Shown: one piece after another, positions 1 to 9,226 of the stretch
Numbering within the stretch: position 1 is the stretch's first letter
Layout of the letters: each line of letters opens with the position of its first letter
From: Saccoglossus kowalevskii
Lineage: Eukaryota; Hemichordata; Enteropneusta; Harrimaniidae
DNA: 12,893 nucleotides
Assembly (NCBI RefSeq): GCF_000003605.2
Contig: NW_003124894.1
Location: 191,060-203,952, forward strand
Direction of reading: 5' to 3'
Notes under the pieces: generated by a model
The model's database searches: none
What the model was told of the DNA's origin: nothing
What the model saw: the letters and a program-made list of their open reading frames with translations, nothing else
Position numbers and translations under genes: made by a program

Positions 1-75
1 AATTCAATCATATGAACAATACAATCAGTAGCCTCGTCATTATGCCGATTGGACGGGGAAGGATCGAATTTCACT

Positions 76-81
76 TTTATT
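76..81 (-). terminator. AATAAA downstream of the possible left-edge exon
   Basis: A minus-strand AATAAA that would serve as poly(A) signal if the frame ending at 221 is a real terminal exon. No strong GU-rich element is seen in the 75 bases left of it. Confidence 0.2.
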
Positions 82-220
82 CCATTCGCCTAATTCGGAT
101 TCCGCGAACCCCGGCGCCCTTCCGTTTCTTGCGCTAAATATTGTCAAATTCTCCGGGGAGTACGTACGAAAATTGGTCCAAAACAACACAAGGGGCGAGC
201 AAGTGTTCGCAACGAATGCG

Positions 221-376
221 TCAAAGTAGCTTGGGAGATGTAATTCCTCCAAGGCCTACTCCTATAGGAAGGACGTCTTGTTCAGGAGGATTTCTCATTA
301 GTGTTTTCAAATTTGACAACATTGTTAAAGCTGCCCCGATCACTGCCAGAGTTACTCCAATTCCCCCGGAAAATAG
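221..376 (-). CDS. Possible terminal exon encoding a membrane segment (unidentified)
   Basis: A minus frame is open from 376 to a TGA at 221-223. It encodes a hydrophobic stretch (GGIGVTLAVIGAAL), then a charged turn (NLKTLMRNPPEQDV), then GVGLGGITSPKLL. That is the shape of a single membrane helix with a short tail. Reading in this frame is also open on the far side of both bounding TGA codons (377-379 and 221-223), so it could be a longer frame interrupted twice. AATAAA lies 140 bases downstream (minus, 81-76), as expected for a last exon. No clear splice acceptor is seen, the same DNA is open on the plus strand, and I recognise no family. Confidence 0.15.
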   Translation of the reverse strand, partial: LFSGGIGVTLAVIGAALTMLSNLKTLMRNPPEQDVLPIGVGLGGITSPKLL

Positions 377-423
377 TCAAATATTTACTGTCTCAATGTT
401 CTTCAGTTGATATTTTTTTTTTT

Positions 424-919
424 AAAGAACATTTAATTACAAAATATTACAAATGATTTTTCAAAAATGATACTTTTTCACCCGATATGTATTTAAAGAG
501 GCAATACAGTCGTATTACTATCATTATATCATTTATTGCGTCAATGCGTAAGCCTTACTAGGCTAAATTAGTTAATATCGTGATTGCCCATTATATTTCT
601 CATATGTTTTTTCTATCTTATTAGATTTCGGCTACAGTGTAGGTAAATCAGATTAATGAATCAGACAACGGTAAGATGGAAGAAAATAACACGCATGGAA
701 GTTTGCGGGAATGGAAAATGAAGGGAATAATGTAGTCTTTGTGGAAACATATATTGAGTGCGAAATTTACCAGGAGACAGTCATTAGTGATGAACGAGGT
801 ATTCATCTTTACATAATTATCAATCACGGCTTTTTTTTAGTCAGGTTGGGATCAGTGTAGTCTACCAATACCCTGTGTGTCCCATAACCGCATTGTAGGA
901 AACTACACATTTTACTTTA
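424..919. other. Intergenic, no gene seen
   Basis: AT-rich with stops in all frames. A T11 run lies just to the left at 413-423. Confidence 0.5.
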
Positions 920-927
920 TGACGTCA
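920..927. promoter_or_regulatory. Palindromic CRE (TGACGTCA)
   Basis: An exact cAMP response element palindrome, the site for CREB/ATF factors. One exact 8-mer has a modest chance of arising randomly in this length, and no gene start is seen beside it. Confidence 0.3.
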
Positions 928-987
928 TTTACCTCCAAACTGCTTATTCAAAAAAAGATTAACCGGCGACGACGCTGCCAGAAAGTG

Positions 988-1005
988 AAAAAAAAAAAAA
1001 AAAAA
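988..1005 (+). repeat. A18 homopolymer
   Basis: Eighteen A in a row. It could be the tail of a retrotransposed copy, but no retroelement or gene copy is seen to its left and no flanking duplication is evident. Confidence 0.9.
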
Positions 1006-1613
1006 CGCTGACCAACTGGCTCGCTGGGGATCGCATCTTTGATTAAATCATTAATAATGAATGTGGATATTATAGTTAATACAGCCATAAAACGATAGCA
1101 TGTTTAGCCTTTCACTGGAAATTAATATCATTCGACAAATCCAACTTAATACCTCGGAAAAATGTTTAGTGTCGCCTGAAATGCATTCAATATGAATTGT
1201 AATCCCCCATACACTTGGAGCTCAACTCACGATGATTAGACAGTCTAGGCGAAACCTGCTTATTTGTAATAATAACTCCATGCCACCTCGCGTAGATTTC
1301 ACACAATATGAAATGAGCAATATGATGTAACCACTTTTGATAACGACGAGCCCAGCTTTGAAATATGTTATTGCTTTTAATTTACCGTTACTGTGCGTTT
1401 ATTTGGCGTAAATATAAACATGTCGCTTGCAATGCATATCGAGTGAAGCGTAGATGGAAGAAACGTACAATTTTAACCGCACTATTGTATATGGCATGTG
1501 TAACGACGCCGATTTTAACGTTGCACTTCGGCGACACTTTGGCTCAATTCGACGTCGGAGCACAGCATAAGTATTTTCTTTCTTTTTTTCAGAAATTGCA
1601 CGGAACCGATGTC
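1006..1613. other. Intergenic, no gene seen
   Basis: An 88-codon plus frame (1365-1631) and an overlapping minus frame (1399-1677) are open but unrecognised, and the plus frame ends in the T-rich run. Confidence 0.45.
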
Positions 1614-1626
1614 TTTTTTTTTTTTT
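1614..1626 (+). repeat. T13 homopolymer
   Basis: Thirteen T in a row. An acceptor-like CTTTCTTTTTTTCAG lies just to the left, ending near 1592, but no convincing exon follows. Confidence 0.9.
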
Positions 1627-1676
1627 CTTAAGTGTAATGGTATGTATTGAGTATATATGAATACTACATAAAATCA

Positions 1677-1800
1677 TATTTTATGATAATAATAAACATA
1701 TAGATATTATTACTTAATAATTATTATATGTAATGCTAATAATGATTATTATATCATTGTTGATGTTATTATTATTGTAATTAGTTGTATGATAAGTTCT
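1677..1800. repeat. ATT/TAA-rich low-complexity block
   Basis: Repeated ATTATT, AATAAT and ATTATTATTATT strings, degenerate rather than a clean tandem repeat, with no CpG. Probably an old trinucleotide microsatellite. Confidence 0.7.
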
Positions 1801-2288
1801 TGAGATTGAATGGGGGTAATCTGATCCTTTCACTAACCAGTAGAAAGGTATACTTGGTAAGCTATTTGATCGATGGAACTTGAAATATTCGATTGTTGGG
1901 AAAGAGATCTAGAAGATGAAATTGAGATAGGAGATAAAAGTAATTGATCGGACTCAGTATCAGACGATCAGTTCCATCAGTTATGCATGGAAATACATTT
2001 ACATATTGTTTTGATAACTGGTGGGGAATGGATGTCCTTTAACAGAGCTTTAAGTCTAACATCAACATCCAATGTTATTATATTATTCTTGTGGGTTGTC
2101 ATCTGGGGCCACCTCCTGCCAGCATTCCCCACTCCGCAAGATCCGACCTGGAGACGAGAATCCGTCCCGTGAAACCGGAGACAGACGCGTCGTTTGCCGG
2201 GTAGAAAGTGAAAGCAACTCAGCCTTCATCCTGTGAATCGAACATGAGCAATTCTACACCGAGATGGGCTTGTCAAATTGGCCACGTC
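1801..2288. other. Intergenic, no secure gene
   Basis: A plus frame from ATG at 1873 encodes a short acidic stretch (LEDEIEIGDKSN), hits TGA at 1945-1947, then stays open to 2172 in the same frame, including SDSVSDDQ and a hydrophobic segment. It resembles nothing I know and could be chance. A GC-richer patch at about 2100-2220 has no exon signals. Confidence 0.35.
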
Positions 2289-2432
2289 GCTGATAATATC
2301 AGCAACGCAATTTATACGCGCGTTGAACACGAGCGACACAAACTGCGGAGAATTATCATTACGAAGAGACAGATATGTGACGGCTACATCTGACATTATC
2401 TGTATAATCCGAGATGCAATGGCTCATTATCT
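2289..2432. promoter_or_regulatory. GATA-motif cluster with palindromic site
   Basis: GCTGATA-A-TATCAGC (2289-2303) is a perfect 7-bp inverted repeat presenting two GATA cores. TTATC follows at 2353-2357, and AGATAA on the minus strand at 2396-2401 and 2427-2432, the last two inside the repeated string CATTATCTG. Candidate enhancer only. Confidence 0.22.
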
Positions 2433-2440
2433 GCACAGTA

Positions 2441-3246
2441 AACAAGGGCGAGTGGTCGGTATCTCTGATCGCCTTCCAATAACCCGTATAATATCTCCAT
2501 CTTAAGTTTAGATAGCGTCGGCAATTGCGCGGCTCTTAACACAGATATTCCTTGCTAAATCGCATCAATTTTCTTTTCCATTTAATTATCTGACTAGAAT
2601 CACAAACATTTCAAAAGTGTGTACTTACACCAGGTTTAACGGGATGATTGAATGTATTTAGTTTCAGATAAAGAAAAAGATATCGCGATCACAATGACAC
2701 GTCAGTGACACTATCCTTTTTTTTTTTTAACTTTTGTCTTATTTTGTTCATCTTGATTTACGTCGTCTATGCGCATTTTTACACAGTAGCCTTTGGTAAA
2801 TTTTCATTATTTCACCAGTAATAAGTCTTTATTAAAAACTCCGCGGTGCATGGGAATCGACACGTAATGTTGAGCATGTCATGGGTTGTCATTATTCTTA
2901 ATAAATGTTTTCATACAAGTAACCATCTGGTGTCTCTGTTCATTTTCATTCGAGTGATTATGATTTTTTTACAGCACGATCGACCATATCTCACCGTGAC
3001 TGCAAATAAACGGACGTCAGTTTAACGAACAAAATATTTAAATAAGTGCGTGTAACCTCAGACGCGAAACATTTCATTCAGCGAGTAGTTAAGAGGCAGT
3101 AGCGGACGTGGTCGCTTTCTGTGCGGATAAATGTAAATTCACATTCAACAATTCTGCAGTATAAAACATCATATCGTACTATTGGGTTGACCTTTGACAT
3201 GCACGTATGCGATAAAGTATGAAATCCATAATCGACCAACAAAAAA
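2441..3246. other. Intergenic, no gene seen
   Basis: Holds a T12 run at 2717-2728 and TGTGCGGATAAATGT at 3120-3134, which recurs with one change at 3359-3373. No coding signal. Confidence 0.5.
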
Positions 3247-3294
3247 GCGCATGCGTCGTTGGCGGGAAATTCAGAATTAGACCCGTCGTATTGG
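3247..3294. promoter_or_regulatory. NRF1-like, E2F and inverted CCAAT motif cluster
   Basis: GCGCATGCGT (3247-3256) matches the NRF1 palindrome at nine of ten positions. TTGGCGGGAAA (3259-3269) is a full E2F consensus. ATTGG (3290-3294) is an inverted CCAAT (NF-Y) box. The three together within 48 bases are typical of promoters of growth and housekeeping genes in animals. No first exon is recognised nearby, so promoter function is inference. Confidence 0.35.
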
Positions 3295-4181
3295 TAACAG
3301 TTTGGTGGAGTCTAAAATTGCGGAGGCTATAAGGTGCGGCAATACTTAGCGCTGTTTTTGTGCGGATAAGTGTCTTTCTCGTCGATGCACTCGTCCATGA
3401 GAAGGGTGCAAGCTTGAATGAAGACGGCGAGTAAAATGAACAAAAAGAATACACACACTTAACAACTCACTGGGGAAATAAATTCAGACTTTCCAAAGCT
3501 TCTTTAAACAATTCGTTTGGTACACTTCGTCAATATCACTGGGAGGCAATGCTTAATGATGATGACAACGAGCAAGGGGAAAAAAGCAATTGGAAAAAGA
3601 TGCTGTTCAATCTACAAGTCTATATGATAAAGGGCCGATGGGAGAAGAGTCTCTATTAACTAGTTCATACCTTAAACATATGCCAAGAGAACACCTCAAT
3701 TAATGCCTGGCTATTAAAAAGTCCCCATACTGGCGGCAAAATGAAACAAGGTAGTTTTGGTACAGGCTGTGTGGGTGCCAAAGGCCAAACTAATCTCAGT
3801 GTCGAATTGTTGTACTGTCTGTGAAAATGCCGCAAAGCCAGTCCCACTCAATCTGCCTGTTAATCTCCAGTGAATTGGTGATCCGTGTTCAAATAAATGA
3901 ACGTTAACTGTTGTTATTACTACTACTGATTAGTAAGGTTAGAGGTGGGATGAACAAACTCTGCAATTGTCGAGGAGGAAAAAAGAAATATCGGTGAAAA
4001 TAGAGATCAATTGTACTCAATCGACTGGAAAACGTCCACGAATCGAAGTCGCGCAATGTTGTCTGCGTGTTAACGTCGCTAAGAAAGTACATTTGGGTGA
4101 TTGAATCGGCGCATCAGGATTTTGGCTATTTTTTTATTACAACTTGAATTGACTGGAAATACTAGTAATTATCACTATATT
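3295..4181. other. Intergenic, no secure gene
   Basis: A plus-strand frame (3660-3821, 54 codons, with GGKMKQGSFGTGCVG) and an overlapping minus frame (3665-3847) are unrecognised. GTTCA/TGAAC inverted arms lie near 3887-3902. Short ATG-initiated frames right of the promoter-like cluster (for example near 3388 and 3418) end within 10-15 codons. Confidence 0.45.
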
Positions 4182-4223
4182 CCCGAGTGGGCGCACCTGT
4201 CCGTTGCTTGTGCGCATTTCGGG
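4182..4223. other. GC-rich two-part hairpin
   Basis: CCCGA (4182-4186) pairs with TCGGG (4219-4223), and inside it GCGCAC (4191-4196) pairs with GTGCGC (4210-4215), with a small internal loop and a 13-base terminal loop. Eleven base pairs, mostly G-C, stand out in AT-rich DNA. It is too short to be a usual animal microRNA precursor. Confidence 0.45.
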
Positions 4224-5340
4224 TCCTGAGTAAACGGTTTCCGAAGATAGAATTAAACATTAGATTCTTAGTAGTATTCTGTACAGACAATATTTGCGAG
4301 AGAACATAATACAGTGTCATTATTAAAACTGTTAAAATGCTAGCCCTGACAATTGTTATTAACATTTAGTAATTGCACATATGCTACGTTCATTTCAGTG
4401 TGGATATTTTTCAATTCAAACACACTGTGTACATCGAATGCGTTGGTGGCGTATTCAAATGCTGGACTTTGAATGAAATATGACCGCGTACTGAGGGGAC
4501 AAATAACTGACATAGCTTCATTAAGGAAAATGGGGGCATCAGTGTCACCATGTCTGTTTTAACTAATACTATAAATCCATGTAATTAAGAAACAGATCTA
4601 CTGGGTCGCCGCATCGTTGATATTGGCACGGAAATGAAAACTTGCAATACCTACAGCTGCGAAAACGAGGGATAATGGTCATGCAACCCTTCAGAACGTC
4701 AGCATAGCCGCACTGTAATAAGCTGCGCCGCCTCGAGCTGTGTGCGATGAAATTAAGAGTTAGCAATTTGCGAGTCGAAGATTGGCGTTTCTGGTTACAA
4801 TGTCTAAAAGAATTCTTATTTAATAGTCACTAGCAGCGTTCAGCTCAAGCGGTTGCTGTCGCTGAAATTAAAGAAGAAATTAGAATGAAAAAAAAATGTC
4901 ATGTCAGCTGAAACCACTGCGCGTATACGTGACGCATACTCACCCCATGTCACATTCATCAGATGGGAACTATGGAATTCTCACAATCATGGATTGCATA
5001 ACCCGGCGTCGTGAGCACTGCTTGTAAAACGAGTGGGAATTCTTTGTTTATATCAGAATGAGAAGAAGGACTGGTGTTAATTTCATCGCAGTGAAATGAA
5101 CAGCGAATGGAAGCGTGGAGGATGTGCGCCGTTATCTGTTTTTACATATCTTATCTCACGGTGTAAATGGTTCTTCTTACAGCTTTATCGTATCGTGTTC
5201 GCTGTAACGATATGTGTAGCATTAGTTCTGACTTGACAGGGCGTTGTGTCCTGCATATTGCCAGTACAATTCATGTAATCCTATCGTAGAGCCCCGGTAG
5301 TGCAAGTCTATGGATTTCCCAATATTCGCCAGACGGTGTG
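4224..5340. other. Intergenic, no gene seen
   Basis: Mixed composition with unrecognised short frames at 4162-4365 and 4569-4766 on the minus strand. GGAATTCT occurs at about 4975 and 5036. No splice-supported exon. Confidence 0.5.
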
Positions 5341-5394
5341 TGGTGGTGGTGGTGGTGGTGGTGGTGTGTGTGTGTGTGTGTGGGGGGGGGGGGG
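5341..5394 (+). repeat. Compound microsatellite (TGG)8(TG)8 then G13
   Basis: Eight TGG units (5341-5364), eight TG units (5365-5380), a T, then thirteen G (5382-5394). Each block shares its end with the next, consistent with stepwise slippage and point change from one starting repeat. A 99-codon plus frame (5310-5609) reads through it as poly-Val, Cys-Val and poly-Gly; I regard that as a by-product of the repeat. Confidence 0.95.
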
Positions 5395-7241
5395 CTAGTG
5401 AATTGATTTTTTTAGGCAGGTCACGATGGAAAGGAAATCACAAATGTAATGGCTGGGTTATACGATATACTATATATAAACCCGAAAGCTATGGCAACGA
5501 AGGATGTATATGTTTATATAACATACAATACAAGGCCTTAATCGACACGCTGTGTATGCTTCGGGTGTATAAGAACATGCTTCGGTCGGGATTTTTAGAC
5601 CAATTTTAAATAACCTTGCCGGCCCGAGAAATCACATGAATACAGTCTCTCGGGTAATTGACCCGGCTAGATATTGGTGCGTGGCTTGCATCAATCAGAT
5701 CTTCAAAAAAACCTTCAAGTTCAATACTCTTCCATATATAATTAGTTCGATTAGTGCCAATGAATGTATACAATAAAGTCATATACATTTACAATACATG
5801 TGAAGACGTATGTATTTTTGTTATTAAAACGATTGATCTATTTTATCACGATGTTTAAGTTACCTGCACTGACTCATTTGTATGTAACTGTAATATAACA
5901 GTTATCAATATTATGAGATTCCTTCACAACTAATGGGATCAGTATCGGCATAACAACCTTTTCCTCTGTCTTTTCCAACATGACGTATGAGTGTGCTTAT
6001 GGCACTGGTGATGCAATCACTGTTGATGATGATCTCTTTCATATAAGGAATTGATGAAACAACAATTTAAAATTTGAAAAGTTCCGACTCAACGTGAATA
6101 TTGTGTTGATCCGATTTTTATAAAAATCGATCATTTCGAAACCAAATTCTCCTCGATTATATCACCTACATTGAAGTGTGAATATTATTAAGGTTCCTCT
6201 GGCAAACGCGCCACGCTTGTATACACGTTAATATTCGTAACATTCACGTAGCAGCAACGCCGAGATACGTATACAGATAAAAAAACGGATCAGCGTGCAA
6301 CCTAAGAATGACCAGAAACAGTGGGCTACATATCGATGTCTGTGTTGATAGTCAGAATGGCTATCGTTCATGACTCGCTAGTGGCAAAGAGAAGGCCGTC
6401 ACTTGTCACAACTTGTTCACTGGTGAAAACGTATTGGTGACTGAATCAAACTGACAGGCGAATTCGTGATTTCGTCTTCCGTTATTTGATGCCCTATAAA
6501 TTCCATTGTACCCTTAGCTGATATGGCTGTCATTATGCATCAACCACCCCACCGACTTGACGATACCTCCTGTTGCAACGAAACTCACCACAGTTCTAGT
6601 TAACAGTTAAACAACATGTTTTTTTTCGCCAGAAGGCGATTCCGTCTGCCTCCTTTTGGTAAATACTTTAACACACACTTTGCCAGTTTGTCTAGACATA
6701 GCTTGCGTTCAACCGAAGCACTGGCATCCAGCCCCACTGACAAAACATTAAAACCACGGGAGGGACTAATGATAGTAAACAACCTGCTGTACAGTTGATA
6801 TAGAACCTTTCGTTAGCTAGACCGGACAACATCGATGCGATAATTCAGCCAGTCAGATAGTCAGATAACGTCGTCAGTATTGATCCGTTGAACAAGGCGA
6901 ATAAATTGCTCAATTATTAATGTTTGCAATATGTTTTAACGAAAATGTTTTTGGACATTCTCCAATATCTTATTGGATAAATGTTTTATTTCATATAATG
7001 ACTTACTTTTTTTGACTGTCATTAAATATTATTTATTTGTTTTACGTGATAGGAAATTTGACGAACGCGAACAACAAAGCAGAATTTGGAATATCACGAT
7101 TTTGAAAATTGTTTACAAAAAGGAACATTCGGGAAACATTCGATGCATGTAAGACAAGAGCACGGAAGTCATTCCGTAAAAGCCTAATAAAGAAATGAAA
7201 AAATAATTGAAGGACAAATTATATATAGATCTCAATCTATC
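5395..7241. other. Intergenic, no gene seen
   Basis: No exon is recognised. Overlapping 60-codon frames on both strands at 6600-6798 are a chance pair. A two-copy tandem AGTCAGAT lies near 6850-6865. Plus-strand AATAAA occurs near 5772 and 7190 without any coding sequence upstream that could use it. Confidence 0.5.
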
Positions 7242-7263
7242 GGTACTTCATTAATGAAGTCCC
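7242..7263. repeat. Palindrome ACTTCATTAATGAAGT
   Basis: A perfect 16-base palindrome at 7245-7260, extending to 22 bases (7242-7263) with one mismatched pair. Its centre CATTAATG holds overlapping homeodomain-type TTAAT/ATTAA cores. Cruciform or dimer-binding roles are inference only. Confidence 0.6.
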
Positions 7264-8451
7264 TCGTGCATCATGGTATTCCCATAATGCATCACACCTC
7301 TTTTACTGCCGGAGTTTAGTACTACCCAATGTAAAAATTGTATCTATCGTGAAGAGCAGCACGCCGTTTACTTTTTTGCATAAAACAATGAACAAATCAC
7401 ATGGCTTCAAAATCTGTTGGGATAAGTTGGATTTAGGTGATTAAGGAAATTTGTCGCAAATTGGGGTTAATCTCCTTCACATACACTGAACTGTTACACA
7501 GGAGAAGCACATCAGTCTGTATTTTTTGTTACATAATTATTGATTTAGACAAAAATTTTCAAACTTTGGGCTTTTTTACACGGTACGAAATATTTAAAAA
7601 CAAAACTGTCTGTAATAATCTGTCCCATCCATGTTTGTATAGAGTCATAATAAACAACCCTACTCGAAATGAAATGTACATACAATCAGAAATCAGAAAT
7701 CGTGCGCGATAATAAAAGTGATAATCATTCAGAAATGAACAGGCTATAGTAGAGTAAAGTAATATTGTTTACAAACGGGATTTATCTTACTCCAAGGTTT
7801 TGTTGTATTTTATTAAATATGACGCGACCTTGATATTTCAAAAGTCTGGAAACAACTCGATTTTTACACATATGCATTATTCACGTGACCTTATATATTA
7901 CACAATTGATCGAAAATGTTGTGTCATGTATCACATGAAATATTATAAATTACATTGTATGTAAATCTAAATATCTTTTCACAAGGATAGACCCAATGAT
8001 CGGTGCTCAGACCGTGTTAAAACTAGTATATTTGTTTTTAAATTCCACAAGTCGTTCGAAAGTATCCCAGTCATTACAGCGAGAAACCTCTCTATAGGGA
8101 CTCGGTTGCATTACTGATACTGACAACACACGTTGAAGATCGGTTACTTTCATGGTGAACAAATAAAATACTCCCGCATTACTTTCCCGTAATCATCGCA
8201 GGCAGTATCGTTTATTAAATGGAATGACATCGACTAGAGATGGGAATTGCGAATCATGAAACATACAACTCTTCATTGTAAGACATCAACAAAGCGCTCA
8301 TTAAATATGCATCTACACCGTGCATTTCAATCGCAGAACTCTGTACAATTATGAACGATACACCAATTGGGTATGTGAACGGTGAAAAGAAGCGGTATAT
8401 TCCATTGGATGCAAAAGAAAAAAGAAAAAAGCTTCTGAAGTTGACCGGCAT
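7264..8451. other. Intergenic, no gene seen
   Basis: AT-rich. A 91-codon plus frame (7437-7712) and a 65-codon minus frame (8254-8451) are unrecognised and typical of chance. A short tandem of AATCAGA (2.6 copies) lies at about 7683-7700. Confidence 0.5.
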
Positions 8452-8483
8452 CTATGTATATATATATATGATATATATCATAG
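8452..8483. repeat. AT dinucleotide repeat with palindrome
   Basis: TATATATATATAT at 8457-8469 runs into a perfect 16-base palindrome TATGATATATATCATA (8467-8482). CTATG (8452-8456) and CATAG (8479-8483) can pair around the whole, giving a cruciform-prone element. Confidence 0.8.
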
Positions 8484-8959
8484 GTTTTTACGCCGGTGTT
8501 TGAATTGATTGAAACGTTGAAAAAGGGTTTAATTCAGAGGATTTGAAAAGGGGCTCTACGTATATGATTGATACTTTTTTTTCAAAAAATGGATTTGATT
8601 ATTGTGGGAATTGATAAGAGTATACATGCCGACACGAGCCGAATATTAGTGCTCTGGAATCATCGTCGCCGGTACAATGTGAAGAATCGAGTATAGATCA
8701 GAAGATTGGCCACTACGTATATTTCGTAAAACGGTTATTCAACACGAACCCATAAAACAAGACCAAGAAAAAAGTGGGATTGGAAGTAATACAACTATAA
8801 TAACAGAGCAGTTGATATGATATCACAACGCCTTTGGGAAATGGTCATGTAATATTCGGTACAGTGGAGTCTCATAGGAACTCGCAATCCGTTAGCAAAC
8901 GTCAGATGCTACCTGACTACCTACCCAAACAGTACAAAGGTCACGAATGAAGAAATATA
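8484..8959. other. Intergenic, no gene seen
   Basis: Contains an imperfect T9/A6 inverted stretch near 8575-8590. A plus-strand frame open from about 8817 to 8945 is unrecognised. Nothing else stands out. Confidence 0.45.
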
Positions 8960-8962
8960 TTA

Positions 8963-9223
8963 ATTACATAATGATATCCCCCTTTTGTTATGTGTCTCTT
9001 TGAAGTTTAAGAGGACCAACTCCCGCAGGATGACTCCGAGTCGATATAACAAATGCTCTTCCTCGTGAAAGAAATGAAAACTCGTATCAATAAATATTTG
9101 CAGATTGAATTTAATTAATTTCACGCAAGATACGAGGACCTTGTAAATACCATCAATGAGTTCATTTTCTTCTAATGACCCCTGGTAGATTTCCTCCTGT
9201 CGACCGGGGAGCAGTGCATCACT
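8963..9223 (-). CDS. Unidentified 87-codon open frame without Met (possible exon)
   Basis: A minus-strand frame is open from the TAA at 9224-9226 to the TAA at 8960-8962. It contains no methionine, so it could only be an internal or terminal exon. A possible acceptor (CTGCTCCCCGGTCGACAG, then GAGGAAATC) lies inside its 5' end. The peptide reads QEEIYQGSLEENELIDGIYK, then hydrophobic and basic segments, then HEEEHLLYRLGVILRELVLL. The mix of acidic and amphipathic stretches is protein-like, but I do not recognise a family. Several frames of this length are expected by chance in the window, so this is a weak candidate. Confidence 0.12.
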
Positions 9224-9226
9224 TTA

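Noticed and set aside
85-120. Possible tRNA T-arm on the minus strand (GGGGTTCGCGGAATCC)
   Set aside because: The loop is not seven bases and no D-arm, anticodon arm or acceptor stem can be formed around it.
141-410. 89-codon plus-strand frame at the left edge
   Set aside because: It begins at a TTG rather than ATG and is antisense to the membrane-type frame; both being open is compatible with chance and neither is identified.
988-1005. A18 run as the tail of a processed pseudogene or SINE
   Set aside because: No gene-like or retroelement sequence lies to its left and no target-site duplication was found.
2700-2715. CAGTG loop candidates for iron-responsive elements here and elsewhere
   Set aside because: None of the CAGTG sites inspected has the required five-base paired stem on both sides.
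3660-3821. 54-codon plus frame with GGKMKQGSFGTGCVG
   Set aside because: It is glycine-rich and basic but has no matching family, only weak splice sites, and a length common by chance.
5310-5609. 99-codon plus-strand frame with poly-Val, Cys-Val and poly-Gly
   Set aside because: It is produced by the TGG/TG/G microsatellite; the remainder is unrecognised.
8817-8948. Plus-strand frame with DITTPLGNGHVIFGTVES
   Set aside because: Short, unrecognised and without splice support.
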